The notes below the pieces were generated by a model. It was not told the origin of the DNA and made no database searches. It worked only from the letters and a program-made list of their open reading frames with translations. Both the position numbers and the translations under genes were made by a program. Source: Cetobacterium somerae (lineage in GTDB: Bacteria; Fusobacteriota; Fusobacteriia; Fusobacteriales; Fusobacteriaceae). Taken from it: a stretch of DNA of 64,000 nt. The DNA lies in NCBI RefSeq assembly GCF_022430525.1, contig NZ_CP092519.1:1304454-1368453 (forward strand), in the 5' to 3' direction. Shown here piece after piece: positions 17,034-27,263 of the stretch. Position 1 is the first letter of the stretch. Every line of letters starts with the position of its first letter.

Positions 17034-18425
17034 TTAAAATTCAGCATTATTTGGAGTTCTAGGGAATGGTATTACATCTCTTATGTTTGTTATTCCTGTT
17101 ACATACATAATCATTCTTTCAAATCCTAATCCATATCCTGAATGAGGAAAACTTCCAAATCTTCTTAAATCTAAATAGAATCCATAATCTTCTGCACTTA
17201 ATCCTGCTTCTGCCATTCTTTCTTCTAATACATCTATATTATCTTCTCTTTGAGATCCACCAATTATCTCTCCAATTCCTGGAGCTAATAAATCCATGGC
17301 TTTAACTGTTTTTCCATCTTCATTTAACTTCATATAAAAAGCTTTAATTTCTTTTGGATAATCTGTTACAAAAACTGGTCTTTTGAAATATTCTTCTGAT
17401 AAGAATCTTTCGTGCTCACTTTGTAAATCAATTCCCCACTTAACAGGGTAATCAAATTTCTTTCCTGAATTTACTAAGATATCAATAGCTTCTGTATATG
17501 TTACTCTTCCAAAATCATTATTTAATACATTATTTAATTTATCAAATAATCCTTTTTCAATAAATTGATTGAAAAATTCCATTTCTTCAGGACACTCATC
17601 CATTACATATTTAATTATATACTTTACCATTGCTTCTGCTAATTCCATATTACCATCTAAGTCTGCAAAAGCTATTTCCGGTTCTATCATCCAAAACTCA
17701 GCAGCATGTCTTGAAGTATTTGATTGCTCCGCTCTAAATGTTGGTCCAAATGTATAGATATTTCTAAATGCAGAACAATAAGTCTCTCCATTTAATTGAC
17801 CACTTACTGTTAAATTTGTTTCTTTTCCAAAGAAGTCTTTTGTTACATCAACCTTTCCTTCTTCAGTTTTAGGTACATCATTTAAATCAAGAGTTGTTAC
17901 TCTAAACATCTCACCTGCACCTTCACAATCTGATCCTGTAATAATTGGTGTATGTGTATATACAAATCCATTCTCTTGGAAAAACTTATGGATTGCATAA
18001 GCTAAAACCGATCTTACTCTAAATACTGCAGAAAATGTATTTGTTCTTGGTCTTAAGTGTGCAATTGTTCTTAAAAATTCAAAAGAATGTCTTTTATTTT
18101 GTAATGGATAGTCTAAATCAGCTTTTTGGAAAATTTCAATCTCTTTAGCTTGGATTTCAAAATTTTGTCCTGCACCTTGAGACTTAACTACTATACCTTT
18201 TACAATTATTGACGATGATATTGAAAGTCTTGAAATTTCGTCAAAATTTGGTAAATTTGTATCAAATACTATTTGTACACCTTTGAAAAAACTTCCATCA
18301 TTTAATTCTATAAATCCAAAGTTTTTTTGTGATCTTATTTTTCTTACCCAACCTGATAATTCAACTTCTTGGTCTAAATACTTCTCTGTTTCTCTATAAA
18401 GAGTTTTAACTAATTGTTTCATCAT
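17034..18425 (-). CDS. asnS: Asparagine--tRNA ligase
   Basis: The 463-aa class IIb aminoacyl-tRNA synthetase charges tRNA-Asn. The N-terminal OB-fold anticodon domain has [24 protein letters not shown]. The catalytic core has motif 2 [21 protein letters not shown] and motif 3 [15 protein letters not shown]. AsnRS rather than AspRS is indicated by the overall length without a GAD insertion domain and by the [13 protein letters not shown] segment. Two ATG codons open the frame (18425 and 18422); the second is better spaced from the GGGGG SD. The DUF896 gene ends 8 bases upstream. Confidence 0.95.
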   Translation of the reverse strand: MMKQLVKTLYRETEKYLDQEVELSGWVRKIRSQKNFGFIELNDGSFFKGVQIVFDTNLPNFDEISRLSISSSIIVKGIVVKSQGAGQNFEIQAKEIEIFQKADLDYPLQNKRHSFEFLRTIAHLRPRTNTFSAVFRVRSVLAYAIHKFFQENGFVYTHTPIITGSDCEGAGEMFRVTTLDLNDVPKTEEGKVDVTKDFFGKETNLTVSGQLNGETYCSAFRNIYTFGPTFRAEQSNTSRHAAEFWMIEPEIAFADLDGNMELAEAMVKYIIKYVMDECPEEMEFFNQFIEKGLFDKLNNVLNNDFGRVTYTEAIDILVNSGKKFDYPVKWGIDLQSEHERFLSEEYFKRPVFVTDYPKEIKAFYMKLNEDGKTVKAMDLLAPGIGEIIGGSQREDNIDVLEERMAEAGLSAEDYGFYLDLRRFGSFPHSGYGLGFERMIMYVTGITNIRDVIPFPRTPNNAEF

Positions 18426-18432
18426 TTGCCCC

Positions 18433-18618
18433 CTATATCATCTTTGATTCATCGACAATTTCGATGCTGTCTAATTTTTGTTTTACTTGTGCTTTAAATT
18501 GCTCTAAATATAACTTTCTATATTTTTCTCTTTCAAGCTTCTCTTCAGCTGTTAGCTCTCTCTTTTTTGCTTGATCAGAAAAATAATTAACCATCTCTAT
18601 AATATCTTTCATTTCCAT
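18433..18618 (-). CDS. DUF896 (YnzC) family protein
   Basis: A 61-aa protein of the DUF896/YnzC family, small two-helix proteins known mainly from Firmicutes and of uncertain function. The family pattern is clear: [36 protein letters not shown] (two segments), then [20 protein letters not shown] precedes ATG 18618. It sits directly upstream of asnS, probably in one transcript. The family is recognised by the Lys-x-LT-EE-x(2)-E-x(3)-R-x-x-YL core. Confidence 0.85.
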   Translation of the reverse strand: MEMKDIIEMVNYFSDQAKKRELTAEEKLEREKYRKLYLEQFKAQVKQKLDSIEIVDESKMI

Positions 18619-18796
18619 ATATTTCCTCCAAACTACATAAGTATATAGCCTTATTAAACTTTTAGAGTAATTATACCGCTTATTTAATATTTTGTCAATT
18701 TGCTTGTATCGCTAAAAAGAATATTTTTCTTGTATTAATTTTATGTAAAAATTGATATAATCTAAATACATTTTACTAAAGGAGTTGAAATTTTTA

Positions 18797-20080
18797 ATGA
18801 ATTATTTCCAACCAAAACCAATAACTAATTTCAATGTTACAGTTGATATTCCCGGTTCGAAATCAATAACGAACAGAGCTCTAATTCTTTCAGCTCTTTC
18901 TGGAAAAACTGTAGTTTTAAAAAATATTCTCTTAAGTGATGATACTAAATATATGATCGATGCTCTAAGAGCTTTAAATAATAATATCGAAATTGATGAA
19001 GTGAATAAGATTCTTAAAATTACAGGAAATAAAAATCCCAAATATGAAAATTTAAATTTATATATTGGAAATGCTGGAACTGCAATGAGATTTTTAAGTT
19101 CTTATTTAGCAACTGGAGAAGGAACTGCTACATTATATGGCAATAATCGTATGAATCAAAGACCTATTAAAGACCTCGTTGACTCTTTACTTCAACTAGG
19201 GGTTCATGTTGAATATCTAAATAATGAAGGATATCCTCCAATTCGTATAACTTCTAAAGGAATTTTTACAAATTATGTTAAGATTGATGGCAGCAAAAGT
19301 AGTCAATATATATCTTCGATTCTTATGGCTGCTCCTAATTTTAAGATTCCTATAGAAATTGAATTAAGTGGAAAAATTGTATCTAAACCATATATAAATA
19401 TGACTTTAGCTATGATGAATAATTTTGGAATTAAATATAATTTTGAGAATAACTCAATATATATATCCCCACAAGAATATAATCTAAATGAATATTTAGT
19501 TGAAGGTGATATGTCTTCAGCCTCGTACTTTTTAGCAATGGCTTTAATTAGTAACTCTACAGTTACATTAAATAATTTTTTTAAAAATAGTATTCAAGGT
19601 GACTCTAAATTTTTAAATATTTTAAAAAAACTTGGATTAAAAGTATTAAAATTTAGTGATACTTCTATAACTGTAAAGGGAGTTCCAACATATAAAGGCA
19701 TTGAATTGAGTATGAATGATATTCCAGACGTAGCTCAAACTTTAGCTGTTGTAGGTATTTTTGCAACATCACCTACTAAAGTATGGGATGTTGAGAATAT
19801 GAGAATAAAAGAAACTGACAGAATATCAGCTTTAAAAAATGAAATTTTAAAAATTAATGGGGATTTTATAGAATTTAACGATGGTTTCTTAATCATTCCA
19901 AAATCTTTGGAAAATTATCAAGGTAACTCTTTAGAAACTTATGATGATCATAGAATGGCTATGTCTCTCTCTTTAATTGGTCTGAAAGTTCCAAATATAA
20001 AAATTTTGGATCCTGATTGTGTTTCTAAAACATTTCCTAATTTCTTCAAAGAATTTAGTAAGATTTATAAGGAGGAGTGA
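18797..20080 (+). CDS. aroA: 3-phosphoshikimate 1-carboxyvinyltransferase (EPSP synthase)
   Basis: The 427-aa EPSP synthase transfers enolpyruvyl from PEP to shikimate-3-phosphate, step six of the shikimate pathway. Signatures are IPGSKSITNRALILSAL, GNAGTAMRFLSSYLA (PEP site), DGSKSSQYISSILMAAP, EGDMSSASYF, NDIPDVAQTLAVVG, MRIKETDRISAL and DDHRMAMSLSL. An in-frame TTG at 18785 overlaps the SD AAAGGAG (18778-18784), so I use ATG 18797. No other aro genes are in the window. The 3' end (AAGGAGGAG) supplies the SD for fplA, which starts within the aroA stop codon. Confidence 0.96.
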   Translation: MNYFQPKPITNFNVTVDIPGSKSITNRALILSALSGKTVVLKNILLSDDTKYMIDALRALNNNIEIDEVNKILKITGNKNPKYENLNLYIGNAGTAMRFLSSYLATGEGTATLYGNNRMNQRPIKDLVDSLLQLGVHVEYLNNEGYPPIRITSKGIFTNYVKIDGSKSSQYISSILMAAPNFKIPIEIELSGKIVSKPYINMTLAMMNNFGIKYNFENNSIYISPQEYNLNEYLVEGDMSSASYFLAMALISNSTVTLNNFFKNSIQGDSKFLNILKKLGLKVLKFSDTSITVKGVPTYKGIELSMNDIPDVAQTLAVVGIFATSPTKVWDVENMRIKETDRISALKNEILKINGDFIEFNDGFLIIPKSLENYQGNSLETYDDHRMAMSLSLIGLKVPNIKILDPDCVSKTFPNFFKEFSKIYKEE

Positions 20081-22365
20081 TGATTAAAAAGATTCTTTTA
20101 CTATTTTTATTAACTTTTATCAATATATTTTCAAGTAATTTTTCTCACTCCCCTGAAGATGTTGAAATTGAAAAATTAAAACAAGAAATAAAACTTCTTC
20201 AAAACAAAATAAAAAAACTTGAAAATAAAAAAATTGAAAAATTTAAACAAGAAGAGAAGCAACCTAAAATTGGACTTGTATTAAGTGGAGGTGGTGCGAA
20301 AGGATTTGCTCATATAGGTGTTCTTAAGGTTTTAGAAGCTAACAATATTAAGATTGATTATATTACAGGAACAAGCATGGGAGCTCTTATTGGTGCTTTA
20401 TATTCCGCTGGTTATACACCGAATCAAATTGAAAAATTAGTTCTTGATATCAATTGGCAAGAAACTTTCAATGATAGCCCTAATATAACCGATATTTCTA
20501 TAGATCAAAGATCAATGATGAAAAATTATAATCTTTCTTTAAAATATGATAATTCCTTAAACTTTGCTCTACCTAAAGGAATTAGGAATACACAAAAAAT
20601 ATACCTTACTTTAAAAAATCTTCTTTGGAATGTTGAACAAACAAGAGATTTTAAAAAATTACCAATTCCACTTGAAATTATTGCAACTGATTTAAACACA
20701 GGAAAAGCTAAAGCATTTAATAGTGGTGATTTAGCTCAAGTTATTACTGCAAGTATTTCAATTCCTACGATTTTTGACCCCGTAAAAATTGGAAATAATT
20801 ATTATGTAGATGGTCTTTTATCTAGAAATTTTCCAGTTGAAGACGCTTTTAACTTAGGAGCTGATATTGTTATTGGTGTTGATGTTGGAACTTCTCTTCA
20901 AAAAAAAGAAGACTATGATATTTTAAGCGTTGCTGATCAAATCGTTGCTATTCAAAGTACAGGTTCTACTAAAAAGCAGAGAGATCTAGCTACAATATTA
21001 ATTGAACCTGATATTTCAAATTTTAAAACAACCGATTTTAGTAATTTTAAAGAAATTGAAGCCTTAGGAGAAGCGGCTACAAAAGAACAACTTCAAAAGA
21101 TATTAGATTTTGGACCTAAACCAAATAAAAGAAAGAGCTCTCTTCAATATAAAAATAATTTTGTTTTAGAAAATATTGATGTTTTAACTGAAACTAAAAA
21201 TAATAATCATAAAGAAATAATTGAATCAATCTTTAAGGATTCTATAGGAACTAATTTAAATCCTGATACACTTGAAAAATTAATGTTAAAGACATATAGT
21301 TTAAATTTTGTTAATAAAATATATTACTCTTTTAAAAACAATACTTTAAAACTTCAAGTAGAAGAAAATCCTACTAATATAGTTGGTCTCGGAGTAGATT
21401 ATCAAACTGATTATGGAACAACTTTCTCTATCGGAACTGATATTAGTTCATTTGGTAAAATCGGTAGTTTATCAACTATTGAAGCTACTTTTGGTGATTA
21501 TCTTGGTCTTGATTTGAAAAATTTTTCATATTATGGAGTTTCAAATAAAGTTGGAATTTTAAGTAGTATTAGTTATGAAGAAAACCCATTTTTCATATAT
21601 CATAATAAAAATAAAATTGGTAGTTATAAAAGTCAAGTTACAAAATTAGAAGGAGCTTTTGTTACACAATACTCTAACTTGTTTTTATTTTCATATGGAG
21701 CTTCTTTAAATTATGCTAATTTAGATCCTGAAATTAAAAATATATTTGACTCCTCAATACAATATTCAAAAAGTTATGGCGATATTTTTCTTAATATTAA
21801 TTGGGATAAAACAAACTCTATAGCATTTCCTACAAAAGGTTTTAAGGGCGAAGTTTCTCAAAGATGGGGAGGAAATTTAGGAAAAGATAATTTAAACTTT
21901 TTATCTACTAATTATTTATCCTCAAATTATTTACCTATAACTGAAACAACAAGTTTAACTGCTAAATTTTTCGGCGGTAATATTACTGGCGATGACATTC
22001 TTCCAGATAAATACATCAAACTTGGTGGTTTGTCTGACGATTTATCTCATAATACTTTTGCTTTTAGCGGTTATTATTTCCAAGAAAAATATTTATCTTC
22101 TCTTTTTGGAGTAAGTTTTGGAGTTCAACAAAAACTTATAGAAAATTTATATATTGGAGCAAATTGGGATTTTGCAACATATAAATTTGCCAATGAAGTT
22201 TTTAATGATGATAAAAATTCAATTCTTTGGAAAGACTATTCTCAAGGAGCCGGAATAACTCTTAGTTATTTAAGTCTAATTGGTCCTGTTAAATTTAACA
22301 TTTCTAAAGCTCAAGAATCTCATGATTTTCTTTTCCAATTTAGCTTTGGATATAAGTTTGATTAA
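20080..22365 (+). CDS. fplA: Patatin-like phospholipase type V autotransporter (FplA-like)
   Basis: The 761-aa product is a phospholipase A1 exported as a type Vd autotransporter. It has a signal peptide (residues 1-18), a Lys/Glu coiled coil (about 28-60), then a patatin domain: GGGAKGFAHIG (oxyanion loop, 70-80), GTSMG with nucleophile Ser99, and DGLLSRN with Asp244 of the Ser-Asp dyad. A POTRA-like segment (about 350-430) and a BamA/FhaC-type beta-barrel follow, ending in aromatic FQFSFGYKFD. Fusobacterium FplA has nearly the same length and dyad positions. The start ATG 20080 overlaps the aroA TGA, though a GTG at 20077 is possible. Pairing with aroA looks incidental. Surface retention versus release is not decidable here. 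Confidence 0.93.
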   Translation: MIKKILLLFLLTFINIFSSNFSHSPEDVEIEKLKQEIKLLQNKIKKLENKKIEKFKQEEKQPKIGLVLSGGGAKGFAHIGVLKVLEANNIKIDYITGTSMGALIGALYSAGYTPNQIEKLVLDINWQETFNDSPNITDISIDQRSMMKNYNLSLKYDNSLNFALPKGIRNTQKIYLTLKNLLWNVEQTRDFKKLPIPLEIIATDLNTGKAKAFNSGDLAQVITASISIPTIFDPVKIGNNYYVDGLLSRNFPVEDAFNLGADIVIGVDVGTSLQKKEDYDILSVADQIVAIQSTGSTKKQRDLATILIEPDISNFKTTDFSNFKEIEALGEAATKEQLQKILDFGPKPNKRKSSLQYKNNFVLENIDVLTETKNNNHKEIIESIFKDSIGTNLNPDTLEKLMLKTYSLNFVNKIYYSFKNNTLKLQVEENPTNIVGLGVDYQTDYGTTFSIGTDISSFGKIGSLSTIEATFGDYLGLDLKNFSYYGVSNKVGILSSISYEENPFFIYHNKNKIGSYKSQVTKLEGAFVTQYSNLFLFSYGASLNYANLDPEIKNIFDSSIQYSKSYGDIFLNINWDKTNSIAFPTKGFKGEVSQRWGGNLGKDNLNFLSTNYLSSNYLPITETTSLTAKFFGGNITGDDILPDKYIKLGGLSDDLSHNTFAFSGYYFQEKYLSSLFGVSFGVQQKLIENLYIGANWDFATYKFANEVFNDDKNSILWKDYSQGAGITLSYLSLIGPVKFNISKAQESHDFLFQFSFGYKFD

Positions 22366-22397
22366 AAAAAACACCCTAAATAATTAGGGTGTTTTTT
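22366..22397. terminator. Bidirectional terminator overlapping yjjW 3' end
   Basis: Stem ACACCCTAA / TTAGGGTGT flanked by A and T runs (about 22366-22379, 22384-22397). The right arm is the coding sequence for the last residues of YjjW, and the stop codon (22376-22378) lies in the left arm, so one element serves fplA and yjjW. Confidence 0.85.
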
Positions 22398-23233
22398 GCT
22401 CCATTTTTTTGAGCTAATTTTTCCAATTCTTCTAATTCAATACCAGTTGGAGAGAATAAGTTGCTCTTCATCTCTTCTCTTACTCCAAAATGTCTGTATT
22501 TTATTATCTTATATCTAATATCTTTATTAGATATAGCTTTAGCAACATTTTCAACAATTAATCTATTATCTAATCTATTTTCAACTATAACACTTCTTAC
22601 TTCAAATAGCTTTCCTATATCTCTTAAAAAATATAAGTTTTTTATAACTGAATTAACTTCTTTTCCTGTTAAAAGTAAATGTTCACTATTATTCCAAGCT
22701 TTTACATCTAACATAAAAAAATCTGTATTTTCTACTAACTCTTTATATTCAATATTATCTAAATTTAAACTTCCATTTGTATCCACAAAACAAGTTAAAT
22801 TAGGCCATTTCTTTTTTACTTCAGAAAAAAGTCTAGCTATAAACTTATACTGTAAAGTACTTTCTCCGCCACTTACTGTTATTCCTTTTATAAAAGCTTT
22901 TACTTTACCTATTTCAGCTAACAAATCTTCAACCGTATACTCATTTACTTTAGGAGATGAATCAAATTTACAAATTTTTGTACATTGATCACATTCACAG
23001 CATAAATTTTTATTCCAAATTATTTTAGAATTATATATTTCTAAAGCTTTTGATGGACAAACTTCAACACATTTATAGCACTCTTTACAAATATTTATTG
23101 TCTCTGGATTATGACAATATTCACAATTAAAATTACATCCTTGGAAAAATATAGCCATTCTATTTCCTGGACCATCAACATTGGAAAATTTTATAATTTT
23201 ATTTATTTTTGCCTTCAATCCCACATTACTCAC
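22376..23233 (-). CDS. yjjW: Glycyl-radical enzyme activase, YjjW family
   Basis: A 285-aa radical-SAM activase that installs the glycyl radical on its partner YjjI. The radical-SAM cluster motif is CNFNCEYC (CxxxCxxC) preceded by DGPGNRMAIFFQG. It is followed by a ferredoxin-like insert with two further 4Fe-4S motifs, CKECYKCVEVCP and CCECDQCTKIC. TVSGGEST is the SAM-binding motif. It starts at GTG 23233, overlapping the yjjI 3' end by 8 bases, so translation is probably coupled. Expected to work only under anaerobic, reducing conditions. Confidence 0.9.
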   Translation of the reverse strand: MSNVGLKAKINKIIKFSNVDGPGNRMAIFFQGCNFNCEYCHNPETINICKECYKCVEVCPSKALEIYNSKIIWNKNLCCECDQCTKICKFDSSPKVNEYTVEDLLAEIGKVKAFIKGITVSGGESTLQYKFIARLFSEVKKKWPNLTCFVDTNGSLNLDNIEYKELVENTDFFMLDVKAWNNSEHLLLTGKEVNSVIKNLYFLRDIGKLFEVRSVIVENRLDNRLIVENVAKAISNKDIRYKIIKYRHFGVREEMKSNLFSPTGIELEELEKLAQKNGAKNTLII

Positions 23234-24713
23234 TTCTCAATTTTCTTCCTAAAGCTTTAGCATTATCTCTAGCACCTTTTCCTAAAATAGTTGTATCTCT
23301 TAATACTTGCTCACCTTTATCTAACTTTTCAATTTCTGATTTTTTTACAAGGTATCCTGTTACTCTAACTACATCACAAGTATCACTATACAATGAGAAA
23401 AATCTCATTTCAGTTTCAAAAGCTCCCTTTATTATATCTAAGATAGCCTCTGGATTTGACTTATATGTCTCATCAAACACAAATATATCGCCAATTCCAC
23501 TTGGACAATATTGATGGAATGGAGCTGATTGAACTATGTGATCAAATATTTCTGGTTCCTCTCCAACTGGAATTCTACATCCTGGACTTTCATTTCTATC
23601 AGTATCTATTCCAACTTGTGAGTGTAGTAAATGAGTATTTCCAAAGAACTCTCCAGCATACTTTGTCTTATGAGCTGCTATTAGTTTTGACATAGCTTCT
23701 ACTATTTCAAGTCCTAATTTATTTGCTTTTTCTGAATATCCAAATCTATCTTGTTTTTCTGTTGCACCTAAAAGATTATTTACACATTCAGCTAATCCAA
23801 CAAAACCAAATAATCCTGTAAATTTTTCCTTTTCTAAAAGTCCCTCTTTTATTAAGAAACTACTTTCATAAAATCCACTTTCTTCTATAATAAATTTAGA
23901 TCTTTCATCTATATATTCTAACATTTCTTTTGACACTTCAGGTAAAACTCTTGCAAAAAAGTCCTCTTTTGAATTAGCTAGCTTTGATAGAGCTCCTAAT
24001 CTTACCCTAACTAAAGTATTCGCTCCACCACCTACTTTTAATCCATTATAGCAACTAACGATTCCGTATTCTCCTTTAAAATCTGCTCTAAAGATTTTAT
24101 CATTAGCAAAACTTGGTTTAGCTGTTACTAATGCTGTTTTAATCGCTTCTACTGCAATTTTATCTGTTGTTTCTTCAGTATATTTTATTGTTAAATTTGG
24201 TGTTGGTAATTCAAGCTCTCTCATAGCTCTTAATATTAATATTCCAGCCTTTGTTTCTTTCGGTCCAATATTAGCATGACAAAATGAATCAGTTATTGTT
24301 GAATCTATATGTTTTAAAAATAATTTTATTGCTAAATATGCTTCCACTTCATCTTTAATAAAAGGTTCTAATAAATAGTCAATATTCCCTAAGTAAACAG
24401 GCATAGTCGTTATCGATGGAACGTGTTTATAAAGAATTAGTAAACCATGTATAGCTTCCCATATATTTGTTGGCTTTTCTAAGTTTAAAAACTTACTTCC
24501 TTGCTCCATAAAAATATTATAATCTGGAACAATATATCTTGGTCTATAAGGTGCATTACCTTCAAATAAATCACATATAATTCCATCTTCTATATATTTT
24601 TTTAAGGCTTCACTTTTATTCAAAACCTCTATACTACCTTCGGCTAATCTTGCTAGGGTCACAACTTTTTGCTCAAAAGTTATTTTTTGACTCTTTATTG
24701 TTTCTAATATCAT
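23226..24713 (-). CDS. yjjI: Glycine radical enzyme, YjjI family
   Basis: A 495-aa glycyl-radical enzyme of the YjjI family, shorter than pyruvate formate-lyase (about 760 aa). The C-terminal radical loop is VVRVTGYLV, with the radical Gly at about residue 453 (consensus RVSGY). YjjI-type features include PSITTMPVYLGNIDYLL and ESPGCRIPVGEEPE. It forms an operon with its activase yjjW and has a consensus promoter of its own. I do not know a settled physiological reaction, so I give none. SD GGGAG precedes ATG 24713. Confidence 0.88.
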   Translation of the reverse strand: MILETIKSQKITFEQKVVTLARLAEGSIEVLNKSEALKKYIEDGIICDLFEGNAPYRPRYIVPDYNIFMEQGSKFLNLEKPTNIWEAIHGLLILYKHVPSITTMPVYLGNIDYLLEPFIKDEVEAYLAIKLFLKHIDSTITDSFCHANIGPKETKAGILILRAMRELELPTPNLTIKYTEETTDKIAVEAIKTALVTAKPSFANDKIFRADFKGEYGIVSCYNGLKVGGGANTLVRVRLGALSKLANSKEDFFARVLPEVSKEMLEYIDERSKFIIEESGFYESSFLIKEGLLEKEKFTGLFGFVGLAECVNNLLGATEKQDRFGYSEKANKLGLEIVEAMSKLIAAHKTKYAGEFFGNTHLLHSQVGIDTDRNESPGCRIPVGEEPEIFDHIVQSAPFHQYCPSGIGDIFVFDETYKSNPEAILDIIKGAFETEMRFFSLYSDTCDVVRVTGYLVKKSEIEKLDKGEQVLRDTTILGKGARDNAKALGRKLRSE

Positions 24714-24749
24714 TACTTTCTCCCTTTAGTTTAAATATAAATTTCACAT

Positions 24750-24779
24750 ATTATATTCAATTTCTACCACTTCTGTCAA
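24750..24779 (-). promoter_or_regulatory. Promoter of yjjI-yjjW
   Basis: On the minus strand TTGACA (24779-24774), an 18-base spacer and TATAAT (24755-24750). The -35 box overlaps the stop codon of the upstream sigma-factor gene. Confidence 0.7.
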
Positions 24780-25369
24780 CTTTTATTATACTTTTCTAAA
24801 AAAATAACAACTTTCTTTTTAATCCTCTGAATAGAATTATCTATCGCTTTTGGCTCCTTTTCTAACTTTTCAGCTATTTCTAAATATCCATACCCTTTCA
24901 CCATAAATTTAAATACCTCTTTTTCTAAACCACTTAGGTTATCTTTTAAAAATTTTTTTAAAAGTTTCATTAACTCTTTTCCAATAACAATTTGTTCTGG
25001 TGTATAATATTTTAATGATGGACTACTATATCTTATCAAATCTTCTAATTCTGAATACCCTTCTCCTTGCATTGCACTATTTAAGTTTTTATTTTTTTCA
25101 GAGTTATAATTTTTTACTGCCGTTATAATTTGTCTTTTTATACAAAGAGATGCAAAGGTACTAAAACACGCACTTCTATTTTCATCAAAAGATCTTATAG
25201 CTTTCATTAACCCTATCATTCCTTCTTGAACTAAATCCTCTCTCTCTGCACCTTTTAAAAATAAAGTTTTATTTCTTATATATATAAGATTTCTATATTC
25301 TGTTACTATCTTTTCTATGGAATCTATATCTCCTTGTTTAGCTAATAAAATATCCTCTTTGTTAATCAT
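24776..25369 (-). CDS. RNA polymerase sigma factor, SigH (Spo0H)-like
   Basis: A 197-aa sigma-70 family factor of the SigH type. Region 2 has EDLVQEGMIGLMKAIRSFD and FSTFASLCIKRQIITAVKN, closely matching SigH region 2.3-2.4 (FAELCITRQIITAIK in Bacillus). Region 4 is an HTH, LEKEVFKFMVKGYGYLEIAEKL, followed by a DNA-recognition helix with SIQRIKKKV. In Firmicutes SigH drives sporulation or competence genes; here its regulon is unknown. No anti-sigma gene is adjacent. SD AAGGGGG precedes ATG 25369. The yjjI promoter overlaps its 3' end. Confidence 0.85.
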   Translation of the reverse strand: MINKEDILLAKQGDIDSIEKIVTEYRNLIYIRNKTLFLKGAEREDLVQEGMIGLMKAIRSFDENRSACFSTFASLCIKRQIITAVKNYNSEKNKNLNSAMQGEGYSELEDLIRYSSPSLKYYTPEQIVIGKELMKLLKKFLKDNLSGLEKEVFKFMVKGYGYLEIAEKLEKEPKAIDNSIQRIKKKVVIFLEKYNKS

Positions 25370-25588
25370 AGTACCCCCTTGTCCTAAAAATTAAACAACA
25401 TTTTCTACTAATATAGATAATAATAACAAACTTCTCTTTCATATTTTATATACCTCCAATATTACAAAAAATCAATTTTTTATTTTAATTTATTGACCTT
25501 TCTTTTTTCATTATTTTAGGGTACAATTGTATTAATGAGATATTTTTCTAATTTATCTTAGAACACTTTATTTTTCAAGGAGGGGTCT

Positions 25589-27253
25589 ATGAAAACAGAT
25601 ATACAAATTGCACAAGAAGCAAAATTATTAAAAATTTCTGAAATAGCTTCTAGGCTGAATATTACTGAGGATTATTACGATACTTACGGAAAATACAAAG
25701 CTAAACTTAATCTTTCTTTATTAGATGAACTTTCTAATAAAAAAGACGGAAAACTAGTTCTTGTTACTGCTATTACACCTACACCTGCAGGAGAAGGTAA
25801 ATCTACTGTTACAGTTGGTTTAACACAAGCTTTAAATAGAATCGGTATTTCTTCAGTTGCAGCTCTTAGAGAACCGTCTTTAGGGCCTGTCTTTGGAATG
25901 AAGGGTGGAGCTACTGGTGGAGGTTATTCACAAGTTATACCAATGGAAGATATCAATTTACATTTTACTGGTGATTTCCATGCAATTGGAGTCGCTCATA
26001 ATCTTGTTTCTGCTTGTATTGATAATCATATTACTCAAGGTAATTTTTTAGGTATTGATAATACTAAAATTACTTGGAAAAGAGTAGTTGATATGAATGA
26101 TAGAAATCTTAGAAATATTGTTATTGGACTTGGAGGTAAAGCCAATGGATACCCAAGACAAGATTCTTTTCAAATAACTGTTGCTTCTGAAATTATGGCA
26201 ACACTTTGCCTTTCAAATTCTTTAAAAGAACTAAAAGAAAATATTGGTAAAATTGTTTTTGGTTACGATTACAATGACAAACCGCTTACAATAAATGATT
26301 TAAAAATTTCTGGTGCTGTTACAGCACTTTTAAAAGAAGCTATAAAACCAAATTTAGTACAAACACTCGAAAATACTCCTGTTATAATTCATGGGGGACC
26401 ATTTGCTAATATTGCTCATGGATGTAATTCATTACTTGCTACAAAACTAGCTCTTAAACTTTCAGACATTGCTGTTACAGAGGCTGGATTTGCTGCTGAC
26501 TTAGGTGCTGAAAAATTTTTAGATATTAAATGTAGAAAGGGTGAATTAAATCCTAATTGTGTTGTTATTGTCGCTACGGTTAGAGCGTTAAAGCATCACG
26601 GTGGTGCTAAAATTCTTAATGAAGAAAATTTAGATGCTTTAAAATTAGGTTTAGCTAACTTAGACAAGCATATTGAAAATATGAAAAAATTTAATTTACC
26701 AGTTGTTGTAGCAATTAATAAATTTGTTACTGATACTGATGCTGAAATTAGCTTAATTAAGTCTCACTGTGAAAGTTTGGACGCTCCAGTGGCTTTATGT
26801 GAAGTTTGGGCTAAAGGTGGTGAAGGTGGTGAAGAACTTGCCAAGCTAGTTCTTGAGAAATTAGAAGAAAATAATACTAAATATAAACCTCTATATAATC
26901 TAGATTTACCTATAAAAGATAAAATTTCAAAAATATGTACAGAGATTTATGGAGCAAATGGAGTTACATTCTCTAGTGCTGCTAATAAAACAATAAAACA
27001 ACTAGAAGAACTTGGATATGGATTACTTCCAATTTGTATGTCAAAAACTCAAAAATCAATCTCTGATAAAGCTAATCTTCTTGGAAGACCTAATAACTTT
27101 ATAGTTGAAATTGATACTATCAAATTAGCGGCTGGTGCTGGCTTTATCATTGCTATGGCTGGTGGAATTATTGATATGCCAGGTTTACCAAAAGTTCCTG
27201 CTGCTGAACTTATTGATATTGATGAACATGGTGTTATAACTGGATTATTTTAA
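25589..27253 (+). CDS. fhs: Formate--tetrahydrofolate ligase
   Basis: The 554-aa ligase forms 10-formyl-THF from formate, THF and ATP, feeding one-carbon metabolism. Signatures are [16 protein letters not shown] (nucleotide-binding loop), [39 protein letters not shown]-like [27 protein letters not shown] and the C-terminal [15 protein letters not shown]. Length is standard. SD AAGGAGGGG precedes ATG 25589; it is monocistronic with a strong terminator. Formate from glycyl-radical metabolism could be one source of substrate (inference). Confidence 0.97.
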   Translation: MKTDIQIAQEAKLLKISEIASRLNITEDYYDTYGKYKAKLNLSLLDELSNKKDGKLVLVTAITPTPAGEGKSTVTVGLTQALNRIGISSVAALREPSLGPVFGMKGGATGGGYSQVIPMEDINLHFTGDFHAIGVAHNLVSACIDNHITQGNFLGIDNTKITWKRVVDMNDRNLRNIVIGLGGKANGYPRQDSFQITVASEIMATLCLSNSLKELKENIGKIVFGYDYNDKPLTINDLKISGAVTALLKEAIKPNLVQTLENTPVIIHGGPFANIAHGCNSLLATKLALKLSDIAVTEAGFAADLGAEKFLDIKCRKGELNPNCVVIVATVRALKHHGGAKILNEENLDALKLGLANLDKHIENMKKFNLPVVVAINKFVTDTDAEISLIKSHCESLDAPVALCEVWAKGGEGGEELAKLVLEKLEENNTKYKPLYNLDLPIKDKISKICTEIYGANGVTFSSAANKTIKQLEELGYGLLPICMSKTQKSISDKANLLGRPNNFIVEIDTIKLAAGAGFIIAMAGGIIDMPGLPKVPAAELIDIDEHGVITGLF

Positions 27254-27263
27254 AAAATATTTT

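Noticed and set aside
18785-18796. TTG 18785 as the aroA start
   Set aside because: It directly abuts the SD (18778-18784), leaving no spacing; ATG 18797 is correctly placed and matches the family N-terminus.
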